This document shows positions 47,103 to 59,600 of a stretch of 64,000 nucleotides of DNA, piece by piece. This DNA comes from Acephala macrosclerotiorum (Eukaryota > Ascomycota > Leotiomycetes > Helotiales > Mollisiaceae). The notes under the pieces were generated by a model. It saw only the letters and a list, made by a program, of their open reading frames with translations, was not told the DNA's origin and searched no databases. How positions within the stretch are numbered: the stretch's first letter is position 1; every line of letters begins with the position of its first letter. A program made the translations under genes and the position numbers. The DNA is taken from the NCBI GenBank assembly GCA_014904845.1, contig MU119325.1, positions 95,143-159,142 of the forward strand, written 5' to 3'.

Positions 47103-48840
47103 TCAATCGACAAAACTACCATCCGCCCTATATGTACTCATCACTACATCTAGATCCCTCCTAATCTCGTCGCAGAATTGGTCTAGGGGGAGATAATTGG
47201 CGTTGTTGCCGAAGGGATTCTCGAGTTCGTTACCCGTGGCTTCGAGGCCGAGGATGATGTATGGGGTGGCCATGGTGGCGGGGATTGTGTTCCAGCCGAA
47301 GCTGGGGAAGAGTTGGAAGGGGAGGAGGTAGCGTAGAGGATGACGATTTGGGAGATCAACTTGGCATAGCCGAGTGGGAGGAGTAGTGGCGAGGACTCAG
47401 TTTGCGGTGGCAATTGTGTCTGTCACTGCAGCCATTGCATTTACTATTACTGTTAGCGGATACGGGTAGGAAACTGGAACCGAAAGACAACTCACAAACT
47501 TGTCCGTAGATGATTGTGCTGCTCATAGTTCCATTGTTGATAACTATCTCGAAGTACGCACTCATGTCCAACATGACTTCGTAAGGCAGATTGCCGACAG
47601 GCTTGATGGCCCGCTTGAGGACCTTTCGAGGATTGCCAGTTGCCACGTTCACCCCCAAAATATTCTCCAATCTCCTTCCATTTGTTGATCGGCGGCTTCG
47701 GATCTTGCAATCCTGTGTGCTCCGCGGCTTTCGCGAATGTATCGAGGTGGCCGACAAGATCAGTCATATCAGGGTAGTATGTGTAGGGCTCAAATCGAAG
47801 TTGATGCTTGATAGAGACGGCGAGAGCATGGATGAGGCTAATCGCGGTGCTGCACGAGAAGCCAGCATCATCTAAAGTTAAACAGAGGAAGATCAACTTG
47901 CATCTTGGCCATTAGGTCTTCTTTGCCCTGCTCACCCTCTCGCTCTAGTACATGAACCCAGATGTATCTCGCTAGATTCCGGCTTTGGACGGTCAATGTT
48001 GCCCAAGCCTTACGGCCTTCCATGTAAGTTGACCAGTCAGCTAACTGATGCCTGGAGCCTAGATCCCCACTCACCGTTCATATGCCGTTGATCCTCGAAA
48101 GCTCAAAGACAAACCGACAACGAAACCAAGAATCGTTAAAAGAATGTTCGAAACGCCCACTGTTATATTGTTAGCTCCAAACCGGTTAGGCTGGGAAAGG
48201 GGCCCTATTGACAGACCAGAATGTAATGATGACCATAGGAAGTAGCATTCTCGGGGCAATGCTGCCATGCAGACGCATGAAGGACGGCCACTACGAATGC
48301 TTATCCATCGCTCTTGGTCCGACATGCCCACCTTGTCAATGTTCGTCTCTTGGCACTTTCGGGTAGCACTTACAAAGTATCCATCAATGCTGATATCCAC
48401 ATTGGGGATCTTGAAATCCATATGTGGTACATGCAACTCACCGGTATTCGTCCCTTTGATACCCTTTATACCTCCCCATATTGGATGCGAGAACATCCTT
48501 CTTAGCGACGCTGAGCTCGATACGGGCTCGATCTTGTCCTCGAAAGCCGCGACATGTTCCTGCACAGTTCTCTTCTCGTCTGCGATATCATCTTCAGATG
48601 ATAATTTGACATGTCGTGAGAGAGCTGCTTCGAGCCGAGCGAGTCGAGTTTCGAATTCATTGAGCGGGTCTACGATGTCCCAGCTAACTCCGGTACCTCA
48701 AGCTTCTTTTCGTCGAAGACTGGCGGAGGTGAGGATGAGGAGACTCCATGGTCGACAGAAGAGGTGATGGCCGTACTACTGTCGACAGATGTAACGATGG
48801 CAGCTGCATCAACTGCTAGTGCATCGCCTCTGGAGTCCAT
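47103..48840 (-). pseudogene. Bestrophin-like anion channel gene, broken
   Basis: Fungal bestrophins (UPF0187) are membrane chloride channels. Matching pieces in order: WPSFMRLHGSIAPRMLLP, VSNILLTILGFVVGLSLSFR with STAYER, MEGRKAWATLTVQSRNLARY with IWVHVLERE, TAISLIHALAVSIKHQLRFE with PYTYYPD, VGHLDTFAKAAEH, VATGNPRKVLKRAIKPVGNL, AMAAVTDTIATA, LLPLGYAKLISQIVILY, LLPFQLFPSFGWNTIP and YIILGLEATGNELENPFG, ending at 47,103. Breaks: frame change near 48,680; no usable junction around 48,150-48,200; no AG acceptor before YMEGRK near 48,030; one-base change in a T4G5 context (minus strand) at 47,651-47,664; frame changes near 47,396-47,411 and 47,329-47,337. One intron (47850-47901) has GC-AG borders. 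The N-terminal ~150 residues from the ATG at 48840, with DPLNEFETRLARLEAALSRH, are not bestrophin and may be another gene. Confidence 0.75.
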
Positions 48841-49718
48841 TATGAATTGTGCTTCAGGAAATTCACAAGGAAGTTAGTCAACGAGTAGCAAAGGGAGTTG
48901 CTCCGGAATGAGACGAAACAGTGCAGCTCATGCTGTCCTTATGCATCACAAGGGCGAGAGTCTCGAAGCCATTTTTTCAATGGCTCTCCACCGCATCTTG
49001 CCAGCCTCCTATCATCATCGTCCAGGTATCTCGGAAACGCCCAAAAATGGCGATCTGCCGGCGATTGCATGCCAACCACTTGAAGTCCGATCTGAGAAAG
49101 CATGGCCCGAAAACGGCATCGTGATTAATCAGATCTCCCACTCGGGCCGGTATTCATCTTGAAGGAAGAGCATTGACAGGGAGGAAAGAGAGCAATGGCG
49201 GAGATTAGTGGAGGTTTGAGACAAGTCGTGGAGATGCTTTAGCGAAAAGACGGTAGGCATGTAAAGCAGCATTTGCTCAAGACACGTTCTCAGCTGAAGC
49301 AAAGGGAAGGCATAAACAAATCCAGTCAGCACGAATGGAAAAAGAGCAAAGGATTTTGGTGCTATGGCAGAGCAACAATTCTCTTTAGACATATCTGAAT
49401 TTATTCTACCTGGCTATAGCAACCAAGTTTGCCTTTTCAACTGGCTGAGACACTTCTTCGATTGATCTGAGCCGCTGCCCGTCGTGATCTCAGATAGAGC
49501 CACTTGACTCGCAGGAAAAAATTAGCGAAAAGGAAAGTTCCGAGAAGGCCTTCCTGCTTCGTTCTTCAAGCCCCAGGAATCGACTTGCACTCGATGTCAA
49601 TCAAAGTCCTCGACTTGCGCGTCAATGCTGGTCCCAGACACCCATGGGGCAATTTTTTGGACCGCATCGTGCAATAGCCAGTATCAATTCCCAATTGTAC
49701 CGTTTCCAACCAGCTTAT
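48841..49718. other. Intergenic region
   Basis: About 0.9 kb. A minus-strand frame at 49,129-49,392 (87 codons) has no motif. No gene supported. Confidence 0.4.
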
Positions 49719-50840
49719 TTAAGCCCTTAGTGGCAGAACATGCTGCATCGCTACTTCTCTCCTGCAAAGTGGACACTCTGGCTTTTCCCTCACCCAATCC
49801 CCAATGCAAGTCCAGCAGAAAATATGTCCACAGCTGACAGCACTCGGGTCCTTCAACTCCTCCAAACATAATGTACATTTCCTATTCTGCCCCTTAATCC
49901 AAGGCATGACCTCGTCTTTCCTCAAGTCGTATCTTGGCTCCATCAATACAGCGGTATGTGTCGTCTTACCGATCTCCGCACTACTGTGTTGGATCACACT
50001 TTCACCTGCAGATTCGAATAGCAGCTCGTTATTGGAAGACATCGCATGTGGGTCGAGCGAGACTTCTACCCCGCCTTCTAGGACAGCGGTTCCACCCATC
50101 ATGGCTTCTGCGTTTACTGGGACAGGATTTCGGATGGTGTTGTGTAGATGTAGCCATGTCTGAACACTCATCTGCAACACTAGCAGAACTCCCAAAACCT
50201 CGTACCCAACTCGAGCTTCGGATGGCGCTATTCTCTTCGTGAAGATATACCTCAGACCCCATAATCGTTTCGAGAGCTGGTAATATGCACCCGAGAAGTA
50301 GAATATCGTCAACGTTAGAGCATGGAGCGGCGACGGAGAGGTGATTGTCGAGAGATGTTCGAGAAGATAATTCTGGATCTTGTAGCTTCTTGTGTTACTC
50401 TGTTTATTCCTTCCCATCCGTCGTATATTTGCCTCCAATTTATTCCGTATACGTGACCTGAATCCAGGCAGTATCTTCGTCAATGAATATGGCAGCAATA
50501 TGCTCGTGAGGATATATCCTGCTCTTCTTTCGATCGTTGGCAACTTCAATGTATCGTCTTCGATTTGAATTATGTCGCAGTATTCTTCTCCCAACGTTCT
50601 ATTCCCAATGAATGTCGTCAACCCAAGATATAGCAGCTCTGAGAATGTTCGTGCTTCGGAGGTGTATGTATGTAGGAATCGTGCGCCATAGAGACGTCTG
50701 AGGAGATTCGAGAGATGGTTGAGAAGGACTCCTTCGAAATATGCATCTTTCTGGTTGGCTCGAATGATGTCTGGAGCTGCTGCGAAGGGAAAGTTGAAAG
50801 TTGGTGCTTCAATCACCTTCTCCAAAATATGGTCTGCCAT
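49719..50840 (-). CDS. pex10: Peroxisome biogenesis RING E3 ligase Pex10
   Basis: Peroxisomal membrane ubiquitin ligase of the Pex2/Pex10/Pex12 complex, which ubiquitinates Pex5 during matrix protein import. Intron-free, 373 residues; ATG at 50840 starts MADHILEKVIEAPTFNFPFA, followed by the conserved DIIRANQKDAYFEGVLLNHL. The N-terminal membrane domain includes LYLGLTTFIGNRTLGEEYCD, GYILTSILLPYSL and ALTLTIFYFSGAYYQLSKRL. The C-terminal RING runs CTLCLEELKDPSAVSCGHIF, then CWTCIGDWVREKPECPLCRR, with all zinc ligands present. Shares a 313-bp divergent promoter with erd1. Intact. Confidence 0.95.
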   Translation of the reverse strand: MADHILEKVIEAPTFNFPFAAAPDIIRANQKDAYFEGVLLNHLSNLLRRLYGARFLHTYTSEARTFSELLYLGLTTFIGNRTLGEEYCDIIQIEDDTLKLPTIERRAGYILTSILLPYSLTKILPGFRSRIRNKLEANIRRMGRNKQSNTRSYKIQNYLLEHLSTITSPSPLHALTLTIFYFSGAYYQLSKRLWGLRYIFTKRIAPSEARVGYEVLGVLLVLQMSVQTWLHLHNTIRNPVPVNAEAMMGGTAVLEGGVEVSLDPHAMSSNNELLFESAGESVIQHSSAEIGKTTHTAVLMEPRYDLRKDEVMPWIKGQNRKCTLCLEELKDPSAVSCGHIFCWTCIGDWVREKPECPLCRREVAMQHVLPLRA

Positions 50841-51153
50841 GTCGAAGATGCCCAACGCTCAATGCAAAGATTCAGAAGAAGCTTCGCTCTCAAATGTCAT
50901 CAACGCGACACAAACATTGACCTCGGCATCGCCAGCTCGTAGTCTCGGCACGTTCCGCCATCACATTTATCACATTGTGGCTTGCGTGCAAAAATTGTGG
51001 CTGGTGCGACTGTGGCTGTAAATTATTTCAGCCTCGAACGGATCTACGTAACCCTTTCCTCCCTTCTCTCCCCTATCCACGATCCGAGCTCGACTTCCCT
51101 CACTCCAGTCATTCATTCCATTCTTCGATGCGGCGCTCTTTTCTGCGATAACA
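50841..51153. promoter_or_regulatory. Divergent promoter of pex10 and erd1
   Basis: 313 bp separate the two ATGs, so both leaders and both promoters must fit here or overlap. No TATA box is obvious. Confidence 0.6.
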
Positions 51154-52662
51154 ATGGATGGAGACCCAGCTGTGGAACCTGAGCTTGACTCCTTCAGTTT
51201 AACGCTGCCATTACCGTACCGAGTTGCTTTGGTTGTTGTATTAGGTATGCTTTTCTCCCTGTTCGCAAAGCATTTCTTCTGTCGCATTGCATTTTGCTAA
51301 CGGTATATAGGCGTTTGGGCATGGGGCGCAAATTTACATTATCTTTCGCTGCTCAAAATTGTTGGTCTCCTCCCAAAGCAACTGTCTGCTCTCCCCATTT
51401 GCGCCCATCACTAACTCTCTCTCCAGGACGTCCCCGCCCTCCTACACTACCCACCACGAACATCCCCTCGAACTGATCCTCCACACCATCTCTCAACCTA
51501 CCGCCTCGCGACCCTCCTCACGATCCCCCTAGCTTTCTCACTCTTCCTTTTCTGGATCCTCTCCCACCGCAACCCAACACTCGTGATCTACTACGACTTC
51601 CTCCCAATCTCCTACCTCTGCCTCTTGCTGGGACTCTTCCTTTTCCCCTGGCGACGTTTCTCCTCCAGCGGACGAACACGATTCCTCACCACTTTACAAC
51701 GTGTTAGCATTGGCGGCCTGGCCCAGAGCCATGATGGCAAATTCGGCGACATCCTCCTAGCAGATGTGTTAACATCCTACGCAAAAATAATAGCAGACCT
51801 CTTCGTCAGTCTGTGCATGTTCTTCCGCGCCGACGGTTCCGCAACCCGCCGTCCAGATCGCGGCTGTGGAGGTCAATACCTAGTGCCTATCATAATTGCG
51901 ATCCCCTCTTTGATCCGACTGCGGCAGTGTCTCATCGAGTATTTTCGCGTACGGAGCTTGAACGCTAGAAATGGAGGTGCGATCGGATCCCAAGGTTGGG
52001 GAGGCCAACATCTAGCTAACGCGTTGAAATACGCCAGCGCGTTTCCCGTCATCATATTCTCGGCATTACAACGGAACCTCTCTCTCAACCACCAACATCT
52101 AGGACTCACAGAAGTCTCCCTATACCGCGCCTGGGTATTCGCCGTCTTCATAAACTCATTCTACTCCTTCTACTGGGACGTAGCAAAAGACTGGGACCTC
52201 ACCCTCTTCTCCGCCCTGTACTCTTGGTCCCGCCCCTCATCAAACCAAGCCTACACACAACTTAATTCCTCCCCCTCCTTCCGCCAACCAAACTCCCCAT
52301 CCTCCTCCTCCCACCCCTTCGGCCTCAGACCAAGACTCTACTTCCCCTCCCCAAAAACCTACTACCTAATCATCATCCTCGACCTTTTGTTACGCTGCAC
52401 CTGGTCTCTAAAACTCAGCCCACATCTAGACCATTTCGCTGATTTCGAGAGCGGGATTTTTCTCATGGAGTTTTTGGAGGTGGGGAGGAGGTGGGTTTGG
52501 ATTTTCTTTAGGGTGGAGACGGAGTGGGTTAGGTGTACTAATCATGGGGGGACTTTGGGGATTGGGAATGGGGTATTGGGAGGGCTAGGTGGGGCTGCTG
52601 CGCTGGGGGATGATGTGTTGTTGGGGGAGTATGAGGGAGGGTTTAAGGAGGGGGAGGATTGA
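51154..52662 (+). CDS. erd1: EXS-domain protein, Erd1-like
   Basis: Golgi multi-pass membrane protein; in yeast Erd1 is needed for retention of Golgi glycosyltransferases and for phosphate recycling from the Golgi lumen. Three exons (51154-51244, 51311-51360, 51427-52662) give 458 residues. ATG at 51154 starts MDGDPAVEPELDSFSL. Membrane segments include PYRVALVVVLGVWAWG (across intron 1), RLATLLTIPLAFSLFLFWIL and FLPISYLCLLLGLFLFPW. The EXS core has IRLRQCLIEYFRVRS, HLANALKYASAFPVIIFSAL, FAVFINSFYSFYWDVAKDWD and LEVGRRWVWIFFRVETEWVR. Ser/Pro-rich insert before the last third. The glycosylation link with mnn9 in the same window is suggestive only. Confidence 0.9.
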
Positions 52663-53863
52663 GGGAAGAGATCCTGAATTTCCGAAGATGAAGACACCTG
52701 GACTGAGAAGGAGGAGGGAGAGAAGTCGATTCGAGAATGGGTGGTGTACGATATGAAGGCGTGTCTAAGCAGCACAAACTCACTCACGCGATCCTGTATC
52801 CTACTGTATTGAGTAGAAAACTTGTGGTGAGCAAGTCTTCAAGGAGAGGATGAAGTCGTCTCGCTGAGGATGACAGGTTCCGTGTGGAAGAACTTGAAGT
52901 TTTTCTCGGAGAGCAGGGCATGGGAGGCGTTATCTGTATACCATCTAGAGCAAGCAAGCACTGAAGCCGTATCACTGATCAAACAAAATCTCCATCACTC
53001 ACTCTCCCACGAACTTCGATCTTTCAAACAGTATACAAGAACCCAGTCAGTCAGTGGCAGTCGCGCCTCGAAACACACACTCCATACTTCACAATCACTC
53101 AAATACTTAGGCAGACGCCACAGTACTGAAAAATACAATAAGCTATCCACACCACGTACACTTAATTCTAGTCTACTCCTACCACCAATACATCCCATCT
53201 CGTTAACCCCATCCCGACAATGCAATGTCAGACAGAAAGCGAGTAGGGTATAGTATGCTAATTCCTAAATGCTATCGAAGCCACCCACCCATCCACCAAT
53301 CCCACCAGAGAGCCGCGACGCCAGACAATATCAAAGCCAACCCAAATCCCCACTATGAATACGAACAAGTAACAATAATGAAAAGCATGATAATCTTTTG
53401 TTTAACAAACGCAGGAACAAACGACCTCCCAATTGCAAAACACCAGTCCGGAACACCAGAAACATTCCAGCCACCAGCCAGTAGGATTGATACCTACAAA
53501 ATCAACGACAAGAAAAGGACAACAGATCAATCGTCGATACAAGAACCCAGATTCTCTTCCACACGAGCTTTGACAACCGACAATAGTTCAATAACGTCTT
53601 GGGCAGAAGGCGGGGTACGAGGCGAGCTAGGCTTCGAGGAGGAATCGTCATAATTTGGGCTAATGCACCCATGCGTTCGAAACTGCTCTTCGAATCTGTC
53701 CAGTTGTTTCGCAAAAGCCGTACCTCGACCGCTGTAAGGAAGAATCGCGGAATTCAGAGGCTGCTCTATAGCAGGTTGCTCTATCGAGCTTGCTATCTTC
53801 GATGGGGAATGACAAGGTTCCGGCCGTCGTTTCATAACATTGAGGAAACGAACTATAGCCAAA
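52663..53863. other. Intergenic region between erd1 and velB
   Basis: 1.2 kb between two convergent genes. A minus-strand frame at 53,527-53,871 (114 codons from an ATG overlapping the velB stop) has a mildly coding-like middle (AFAKQLDRFEEQFRTHG) but no motif; it is more likely velB 3' UTR. Confidence 0.45.
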
Positions 53864-55427
53864 TCAATCATCTTCAAAATCCTTGTCTTTGTCCCCCTTT
53901 CCGGGCCCGTCCTTGCGGATCGGAATCTTAATACCTTGCGTAGCAAAGCATTTAGAAAGACCTGTGCTCTCAACCACACCAGGAAATCTCTTGGCAGAGT
54001 ACACCTGGAAGCTTTCTGAGAAGCACGACGCAAGGACGGGAGCTCGGCCGGTGTTGACGGTTGTTGTGGAGACACTCTTTCCTTGCCCTACGGCCGCCGG
54101 ATGGGCTGGCACACCGACGTTGACGAAAGAGAAGCGAAGTCTGGATCGTGTTAGAAGGGATATTCTCGCGCCGGTGGAGCGGTGAAATAGGCTTACCGGA
54201 AGGTACCTTCCGTACGGACAGAAAGATCTTGAAGGACGAACCAGATTCCAATCTTATCTGAAGGATCGGTCAATCTGAAAGCGCTGGCCGCAAGGCTTCC
54301 TATGAGGTTCCTAGTGAACATGCCCTGAGGTTGGCCGGAAGTGACAGGTGCTCGTGGGACAGACATGTCTGCTGGCGTGTATTGACGGTTGCCATATCCG
54401 ATTTGAGGCTGACCTCCATATTCAGCTCCTTGAGGTGCAGCTCCACCATGAGTGTAGTAGGTTTGCTGGGGTGGTTGAGAGTAACCTTGTGGAGCATAGC
54501 CTGACCCATTCATAGGTTGGACGTAGCCTTGTTGTGGGTGGTAGGGAGGAGCATTACTGTATTGAGGTGGCTGACCATTGCTATAAGGAGTTACCTGTGG
54601 TGGTTGAGGATAGGGATTATATCCGCCCTGTTGCCCTGGTTCTATCTTGAAGCTTTGTTGAGGAGCAATTGCGGAGTAGGAGCCCGAATCTTGGTATGAG
54701 GCCGGGGTGGTAGAAGAGATTCCTGGAGAGGAGCCTGAATGGCGGACGAGATTGACTTCACGCACTCCACGGTCATCCCAAAGATCTACGTTTAGAACGA
54801 ACATTCCATGCTCGACCTCACTACAACATGTCAGCTCGTGTCCTTCTAGGGAGTGCGGTGCAACATACTTGCAGTCTATCTCTTTGCCCGTCCTCTCATC
54901 GGTGATAACAAGCCGGACACATGGTGGAGGAGTGATGGGTCGTCGATCCTATTTCGTGTTAGCTCGAGAACTTCAAGAATGTCATGGTTTCCCAGAAATG
55001 AATGTTGGTGGTGCAGCGTACCTTGTCTCCAAAACCGCACATTCGAGCGCGCCGGGGCTGCTGAACTACCTGGAGCCTGGTATTCGGGTCAGAGCTGTTT
55101 GTATACATTATTTCTGCGATTGACCTACTCGTATCTCCGACCCTCGTAAGTCCTTGCCAGAAATCCTGGGGTTTCCACAGGTTGTGTACCAGGAGCCAGA
55201 GGTACCAGCCCGCTCTCAGCATGCATTACTTCTGGTAGAGGAGCCCTCGAAGGCATTGGGTATTGATCGTAGGCTGGCTGGCCTTGTTGCGAGAGGGGGA
55301 CATTGTGGGGTAGGTATTGGGGCGCGCCTGGAGCGGCAGGCCGATATCCTTCAATTATATTTGGTAACGGTGCTCGATGCATATCGTGGGGTGGCGATTG
55401 TGTGTATGCGTGTGCGTGTGGAATCAT
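53864..55427 (-). CDS. velB: Velvet complex subunit VelB
   Basis: Nuclear velvet-domain DNA-binding regulator that works with VeA/LaeA in light-dependent development and secondary metabolism and with VosA in spores. Five exons (55129-55427, 55022-55076, 54869-54948, 54197-54820, 53864-54140) give 444 residues with every junction in frame. The N-terminus is Pro/Tyr-rich. The velvet domain starts with [38 protein letters not shown] and [18 protein letters not shown]. It is interrupted by about 160 Pro/Gln/Tyr/Gly-rich residues, an insertion typical of VelB, and resumes at [47 protein letters not shown] and [20 protein letters not shown] at 55427 chosen because upstream open sequence has only TTG. 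Intact. Confidence 0.95.
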
Positions 55428-56672
55428 GTTGAAGGTTTCGCTGCGGCTTTGGCAGAAGGAGGCTGGGTGTACAGCTCGAGCTCCTGGGGGAAGCTGCGTT
55501 CGAGTGTGCGCTCGAAGTTATGGACGGTGACGCCAAGTGCAAGCGGTTCTGGTACCGACAGTGCGGCCGCCGTGCTCGTCGTTTTCTGCAATTGCGACAG
55601 GTGATTCCTTGGATATATAATCGCAGCAGGTGAATATATTTGTACCAATGTATTCGAGGGTCTGGGGAAGTTTTGTGGTTCGGCAGCTGAGTGATGTCCG
55701 TATGTATGTATGTAAGTATGTCAGGGAAAGTATGCCAAGTGACAAGTGAAGTGCGGGCTCAGCAGAGGGAAGCTAGAGTAATTGGCGTAGTGGAGCCAGC
55801 CGGGTTCGGCTAGTGCTGTCTTAGAGGCTTTGCGGGTGCGGGAGATCAGAGCAGCCCAGATATCAGACTTATATACGAAATACGCAATACGATCTAGAGG
55901 AGAGGACGAGCCTGAAACGCCACAAACGAGATTCGAAGTCGAGATCGAGAGTTGGGCAAATCTATGTATTTATATATAGTCTACATGTACAGTCCTGGAA
56001 GAGGAAATCCTGGAGACAATCTGAGCTCGCGGTGCAGATGGCTGTCCCCAATATTCTGGTTCCCCGTCCTATAGTTCGCCGTGCTCAAGCGAGTGGTGGT
56101 GTGGCTGCCATTCATCGTCAGTTCCCGTAGACGAGTCCATGGTATGCGGGATTTGTGGTCTGGGAAATTCTCGAAGCTGCCGCGTGCAGCGGGTTCTGCA
56201 CGGCCGTTGGGACATAGAGGCCCTATAGGGACTTTTCTACGTGGTCGGGTCAATGTCGAGCTGAGGCGTAGTAGGTCTGCGTGCTTGTCCTTGCGGGAAC
56301 ATCCTCGACACCTCCTTCTCAGCAGCAGAAAGCCCGCATTGGTCGCTGCACGAACGTGGCCAGAAGCTGGTATGCACGACAGCGTGCAGTGAGGTGATTG
56401 GGGCGGTGTGAAGAGTGCATCACGGCCTCGACGCCAAGAGGTAGAAAAGGATGTTCAGATGCTCTGCCGTCCCATTCCGCTGGTCTGGTCATGCAGGGTT
56501 TGGGAGGCCACGGTTATGCACCACGATCGAAGGAGTCACGAAGAGGCAGATTAGGAAGCAGCAGGATATCATCCGAGGCATATGTGTAAGGGTTGCTATT
56601 GTCAAGCTTCTTTGCAATCTTGGACTTGAAGATCAGGGAGATCAAGTCATCGCGGTCCAAGCGGTATCCAAG

Positions 56673-56696
56673 TGTCTGAGTGTCTGAGTGTCTGAG
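56673..56696. repeat. Three tandem copies of TGTCTGAG
   Basis: Perfect 8-bp unit repeated three times, in the gene-poor region upstream of velB. Confidence 0.9.
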
Positions 56697-59600
56697 AGGA
56701 CTTTAAACTCAGACGAAGTCGTGGGGGGACGACTGGACGACTAGCTGAATGAAGTATGGGAGAGGGATGAGGGATCGCTTGTGGCTTGAGCCAAATCTCG
56801 ATCGCGGCAGGCCACCGGGCACAGATCAGGTCTTGAACACTGCGACTTTCTCTCTCGACGTCGCTTCAATCTTTCCTACATCCACCATCCCCGTGTCACT
56901 TCATATAACATTGGTCCCAACTCCGGCTGCTTTCTCCGTTTGGTGTCCCGCAGTCACAATCCCTGGGTTTGTGCTGCCGAAACTTGTCCCCATCAAGTTA
57001 CCTCTCAGCTCCAGTCGACGTTCATTTGGTACCACAGGGGGCGGCATTCGCTGGCCGCATGAAGCCATCTCAACGAACTATTTTCCGCCCCAAATCATCC
57101 GTGAACGCGGAATAGATTGCTACACAACCAATCGCAATCCCCAAGAGGCTCTACAGACGGCAGTGTACTTCCCCTCTTTCTTCCCGGTGTAAAGGGCCCC
57201 GACGTCGACCAGTTCGATATATGCGATATCAAGTCCAGAAAGTTCAGCAGTCCAGGATATCTCGAAAAAGAACACGCATCTTCAGCACATTGCGATCTGT
57301 GCGACAGTTTCACGACCTGCACAACACAACTACCCTGCATATGCCGAGTCTCAGTCAACCATTCGGAGCGGCCGTCACAACTTCCGGAATCCACACGCAA
57401 GGTGTTGGGTCGAACGCTCGATGCTATGCTGCTCGCGATAATTCCTCATATTATGCTTCCCAAGTTAATAGGTGGCGGTGCAAGGAGCAGCCTTGTGGCG
57501 AGGATGAGGTAGACGGTGTCTGCTTTCGTCTGATTCAGCACGAGGTTCAAGGATGCTGAAACGATATTACATTCCTCGCATCGGTTGCCCTTCTTTGAGC
57601 CTGCTCTTTGCTTTGAACATGATTCCGCTAATCCTGCAAAGTTACATAGCGAATAGAGGAAAGTCCTTGAGAGATACGGTCGTACGATGTTGCCTCATTC
57701 CTAGAAATTGTGCTTAGGGAAAAGCCTTGCATCGGAACAAACTTGGCACAATACTACGGATGTCAAAACCAAAAGCAGTACGAGATTAGCACCGCGTTCA
57801 GAAAAGCAATAGTGTCATAGCGACTAGTTAGCTTTTTACTGTTACTTTAACGATATTCCTACTTTGCTTTTGCGAGGTTGCTAATGGTCCTATTCAATAT
57901 CCGACGGTATCATGGAGCTCGAGCAGTCAGGATTTCCGATAACAGCCTGAACCGAGAGGCTATAGGAGTAGATGCATGGCCGTCTTCGTGTTGAGCATCG
58001 TCGATCTATGCATTTCTTCATGCACATCTCTAATTAGAGTCACCGCAACTTCTTTGTGCAGGCTTTGTGGCGTTGGATACTGTACGAGCTCTCAACACCG
58101 ATTAGGCTATCAATATCGTCTTAGTCTTCGGCCTTGCTCCTACGGATGTCTACTTCCACATTCATAGTACTCCTGTGTTGTCTTTCGCAGAGGAGGAAAA
58201 TGCGGGGAAGACCAGTTGATCACACCATACCACGTGATGCTGCTAGCTATGCGGTCGATTCTAATTGTCTGTATCTGTACAGGTGCAGGTCTCAGTCTAC
58301 TGGCAGCTTGTAGTTCTGTGCTTATGATATGATTTGCGGTCGCTCGTTTGTGTATCTTAGCTTTTTCTGGCGCGTCCATGGAAGCTCCATAGACTTCCGC
58401 AGTTTCTTTACCCCAGCACAATGTACTTCTTGGCCATGCTTCAAAGGCAATAATTAATCTTGATATCAAGACAGACTTCAAAATCTTCTGAAGTACGAGT
58501 ACATTGCCGCCTCAAAAGCCTTGTTGTGGCTTTACGGGCGCTGTACTGTTACCACGTAATGCCGAGATCCCCTTAAGTGTTCCAACACCATGGTTCGAGA
58601 CCCCACCAGCCCTGACTCAGTAAGCCTTGATTCAGGTTGTTGGCTTGTTGGTCGTACAAGAATTTGGTCGGCGCTTACTTTCGTTTCACCCCAGGCGACC
58701 TCGAAAGGCACTTCGCCGATCAGACTGTTAGACTTTTTCATGCGACCAATCTTGGCGATCAGAGGAACACCTTCCCTGCGTTTGATGGAGGAATTCTAGC
58801 GACCGACATGCTACATCACCGGGGTCCGGCTGCCCCTCTCCCAACAGTCTGGTATTGCCGAAATGTAGCGTCCACAATCCCCGGTGTTCTTCTCCGACTT
58901 TACTGGTCAGCTCGTGCTCCGCGGCCTTTCCTTACCACTACCCATTTAGCGTTTTCCTGATTCAAAATATCCACCCTCAGCCAGAAAACTTACTTTGATG
59001 CTTCTTGACATCTCAATCCCCGTGCCATTTCTTGCCGCCAGTCAATCGATTGTACCAATAAAGCACGCTGCACCTTTATGCTCTCAAACCACGCAAATAT
59101 CAGTCACCACTCCATCCTCACACAGAGCAAATTTTCTCAGCCGCAGCTCCAATCTTCAGAGAGATCTCAGTTACACATGCAGGTACGGAGGCTTCTCCGT
59201 CGTTGGTTTCTTGATTGCCGGTACGGCACAATCAATTGACTTCGGCGATCAATGTTGGCTTATCACAAGGCTGCAGCTGCATGGCCGAAAGTGTTGGAAC
59301 CAACATGTTCGCCGTCACTGCCCGTCAGGCTTCTTTCTTCAGTATTACATGCACCTCACACAACTACCTACATGTTTGGAATTCAAGAAGCTCTTGTTCA
59401 ATGCGAGCGCCGACCACATCACCAACTTCCAAATACCCTCATAATTTGAAATTCGGGAAAGTAGCGGCAGTATTTATTCCTAAATGCCTGCATACTTATT
59501 TGGCGTTGTATTGTGCTGTACAAGAAAAGGTTCTCTCTTTTCAGCCTTACCGCCCTGTTACCACGGCACTCGCAGAACCACCGGGATGTAGTTGGTCGTG

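Noticed and set aside
48289..48297. In-frame TAG before WPSFMRLHG in the bestrophin remnant
   Set aside because: It reads better as a splice acceptor (TAG) of an intron opened by the GTAAGT after DGYF, so I do not count it as a nonsense mutation.
53527..54075. 182-codon minus-strand frame overlapping the end of velB
   Set aside because: The upper part is an alternative frame of the velvet domain; the rest has no motif and probably lies in the velB 3' UTR.
58588..58600. GGTTCGAGACC, like a tRNA B box
   Set aside because: No matching A box, acceptor stem or cloverleaf can be drawn around it.
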